Source: Thermoplasmatota archaeon (GTDB taxonomy: Archaea > Thermoplasmatota > E2 > DHVEG-1). From it: DNA of 5,435 bases. Below, in pieces: positions 5,035 through 5,435 of this stretch (the first letter of the stretch is position 1; each line of letters opens with the position of its first letter). The notes under the pieces were generated by a model. That model saw only the letters and a list, made by a program, of their open reading frames with translations, did no database searches and was not told where the DNA came from. A program made the translations under genes and the position numbers. The DNA lies in assembly GCA_030615845.1 (NCBI GenBank), contig JAUWYM010000073.1:1-5435 (forward strand), written 5' to 3'.

Positions 5035-5435
5035 TCAGTTTATCAAGTTTTTTTCCAGAATTCCTCTTGCGGCAATGATGCCTGTCGCAGCAGATGCAAC
5101 AATGCCTCTGGAAAGACCAGCGCCATCTCCAGCTACAAAAAAGTTCTCCATACTGCTCTCCAGATTATTATTGACGATGAAACGCATTGAAGAAAACTTT
5201 ATTTCAGGAGCATACAGCAACGTAGAATCAGAAGCCACTCCAGGTATCACCTCATCGAGTTTTTCAAGACCTTCCAAGATATTTGTGACAATTCGATGCG
5301 GCAACGCCATAGATATATCTCCAGGTGTCGCATTCTTTAACGTGGGTTTTACAAATGATTTTTCTATTCTTTCCCCCGTTGAACGCCGTCCTTTTTTCAA
5401 ATCTTCTAATCGTTGAACAATAGGCATTTTTCCAC
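5035..5435 (-). CDS. FAD-dependent dehydrogenase (COG2509-like), C-terminal part only
   Basis: The window keeps only about the last 133 residues; the gene enters from the right edge with its first complete codon at 5433. I recognise the C-terminal region of the uncharacterised FAD-dependent dehydrogenases grouped as COG2509, whose full proteins are about 460-490 residues from memory. Diagnostic stretches are [22 protein letters not shown], a [13 protein letters not shown] segment, and [11 protein letters not shown]. The second half of the flavin-binding fold, [15 protein letters not shown] (motif at 5104-5136), is followed by a small-residue helix [12 protein letters not shown]. The N-terminal dinucleotide-binding motif is off the window. 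The ATG at 5427 is internal, because the frame stays open upstream and family homology continues through it. The physiological substrate of this family is not known to me. The gene lies upstream of, and on the same strand as, the membrane-protein and hycI genes, which suggests a redox-related operon. Other GidA/HI0933-like flavoproteins are less likely matches. Confidence 0.85.
   Translation of the reverse strand, partial: GKMPIVQRLEDLKKGRRSTGERIEKSFVKPTLKNATPGDISMALPHRIVTNILEGLEKLDEVIPGVASDSTLLYAPEIKFSSMRFIVNNNLESSMENFFVAGDGAGLSRGIVASAATGIIAARGILEKNLIN

Noticed and set aside
5075..5416. 113-residue open frame on the plus strand
   Set aside because: It lies antisense to the clearly recognisable FAD-dependent dehydrogenase C-terminus and has no ribosome binding site or family features. 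It is a shadow of that gene.
1..5435. Mobile element, CRISPR array or phage signature
   Set aside because: No transposase, integrase, regularly spaced repeats or terminal inverted repeats were seen on either strand. All long frames belong to housekeeping or metabolic families or to one small membrane protein.

Overview
The window reads as AT-rich (roughly 37% GC by eye) prokaryotic chromosome and is densely coded. It most resembles an archaeon. The reasons are a long-form (NrdG2-type) RNR activase, a HycI-type hydrogenase maturation protease, the C-terminus of a COG2509-type FAD-dependent dehydrogenase, a small three-helix 'MWQD' membrane protein of a kind I recall from archaeal genomes, weak or absent Shine-Dalgarno sites at several starts, and U-tract-like gene ends. 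None of these is exclusive to archaea, so a deep-branching anaerobic bacterium stays possible. An anaerobic lifestyle is well supported by the class III ribonucleotide reductase and the hydrogenase-maturation gene.

Plus strand, 1-3232: a tightly packed deoxyribonucleotide-synthesis operon. It starts with the 3' part of nrdR (transcriptional repressor, zinc ribbon plus ATP-cone). nrdD (oxygen-sensitive glycyl-radical ribonucleoside-triphosphate reductase) and nrdG (its radical-SAM activase) follow. Both junctions are 4-base ATGA stop/start overlaps, which implies one transcript and coupled translation. NrdR would sense ATP/dATP and repress the operon, NrdG would install the glycyl radical on Gly680 of NrdD, and NrdD would make dNTPs.

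Plus strand, 3233-4253: a 91-base non-coding spacer with A/T-rich promoter-like elements and an imperfect palindrome, then a thioredoxin reductase-like flavoprotein (trxB). It could feed the cell's thiol pool, possibly including ribonucleotide reduction.

Minus strand, 4264-5435: a convergent set, transcribed right to left. It comprises a FAD-dependent dehydrogenase cut by the window edge, an 86-residue membrane protein and a hydrogenase maturation protease. The last two share an ATGA overlap. The two converging units end only 10 bases apart, and each has an oligo-T run inside the other's 3' end.

No tRNA, rRNA, CRISPR array, insertion sequence or long repeat was seen. The genes are mostly recognisable families. 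The points most worth a second look are the presence of nrdR if the organism is archaeal, a sharp codon-use shift from nrdR to nrdG, and the small membrane protein translationally coupled to the hydrogenase protease.
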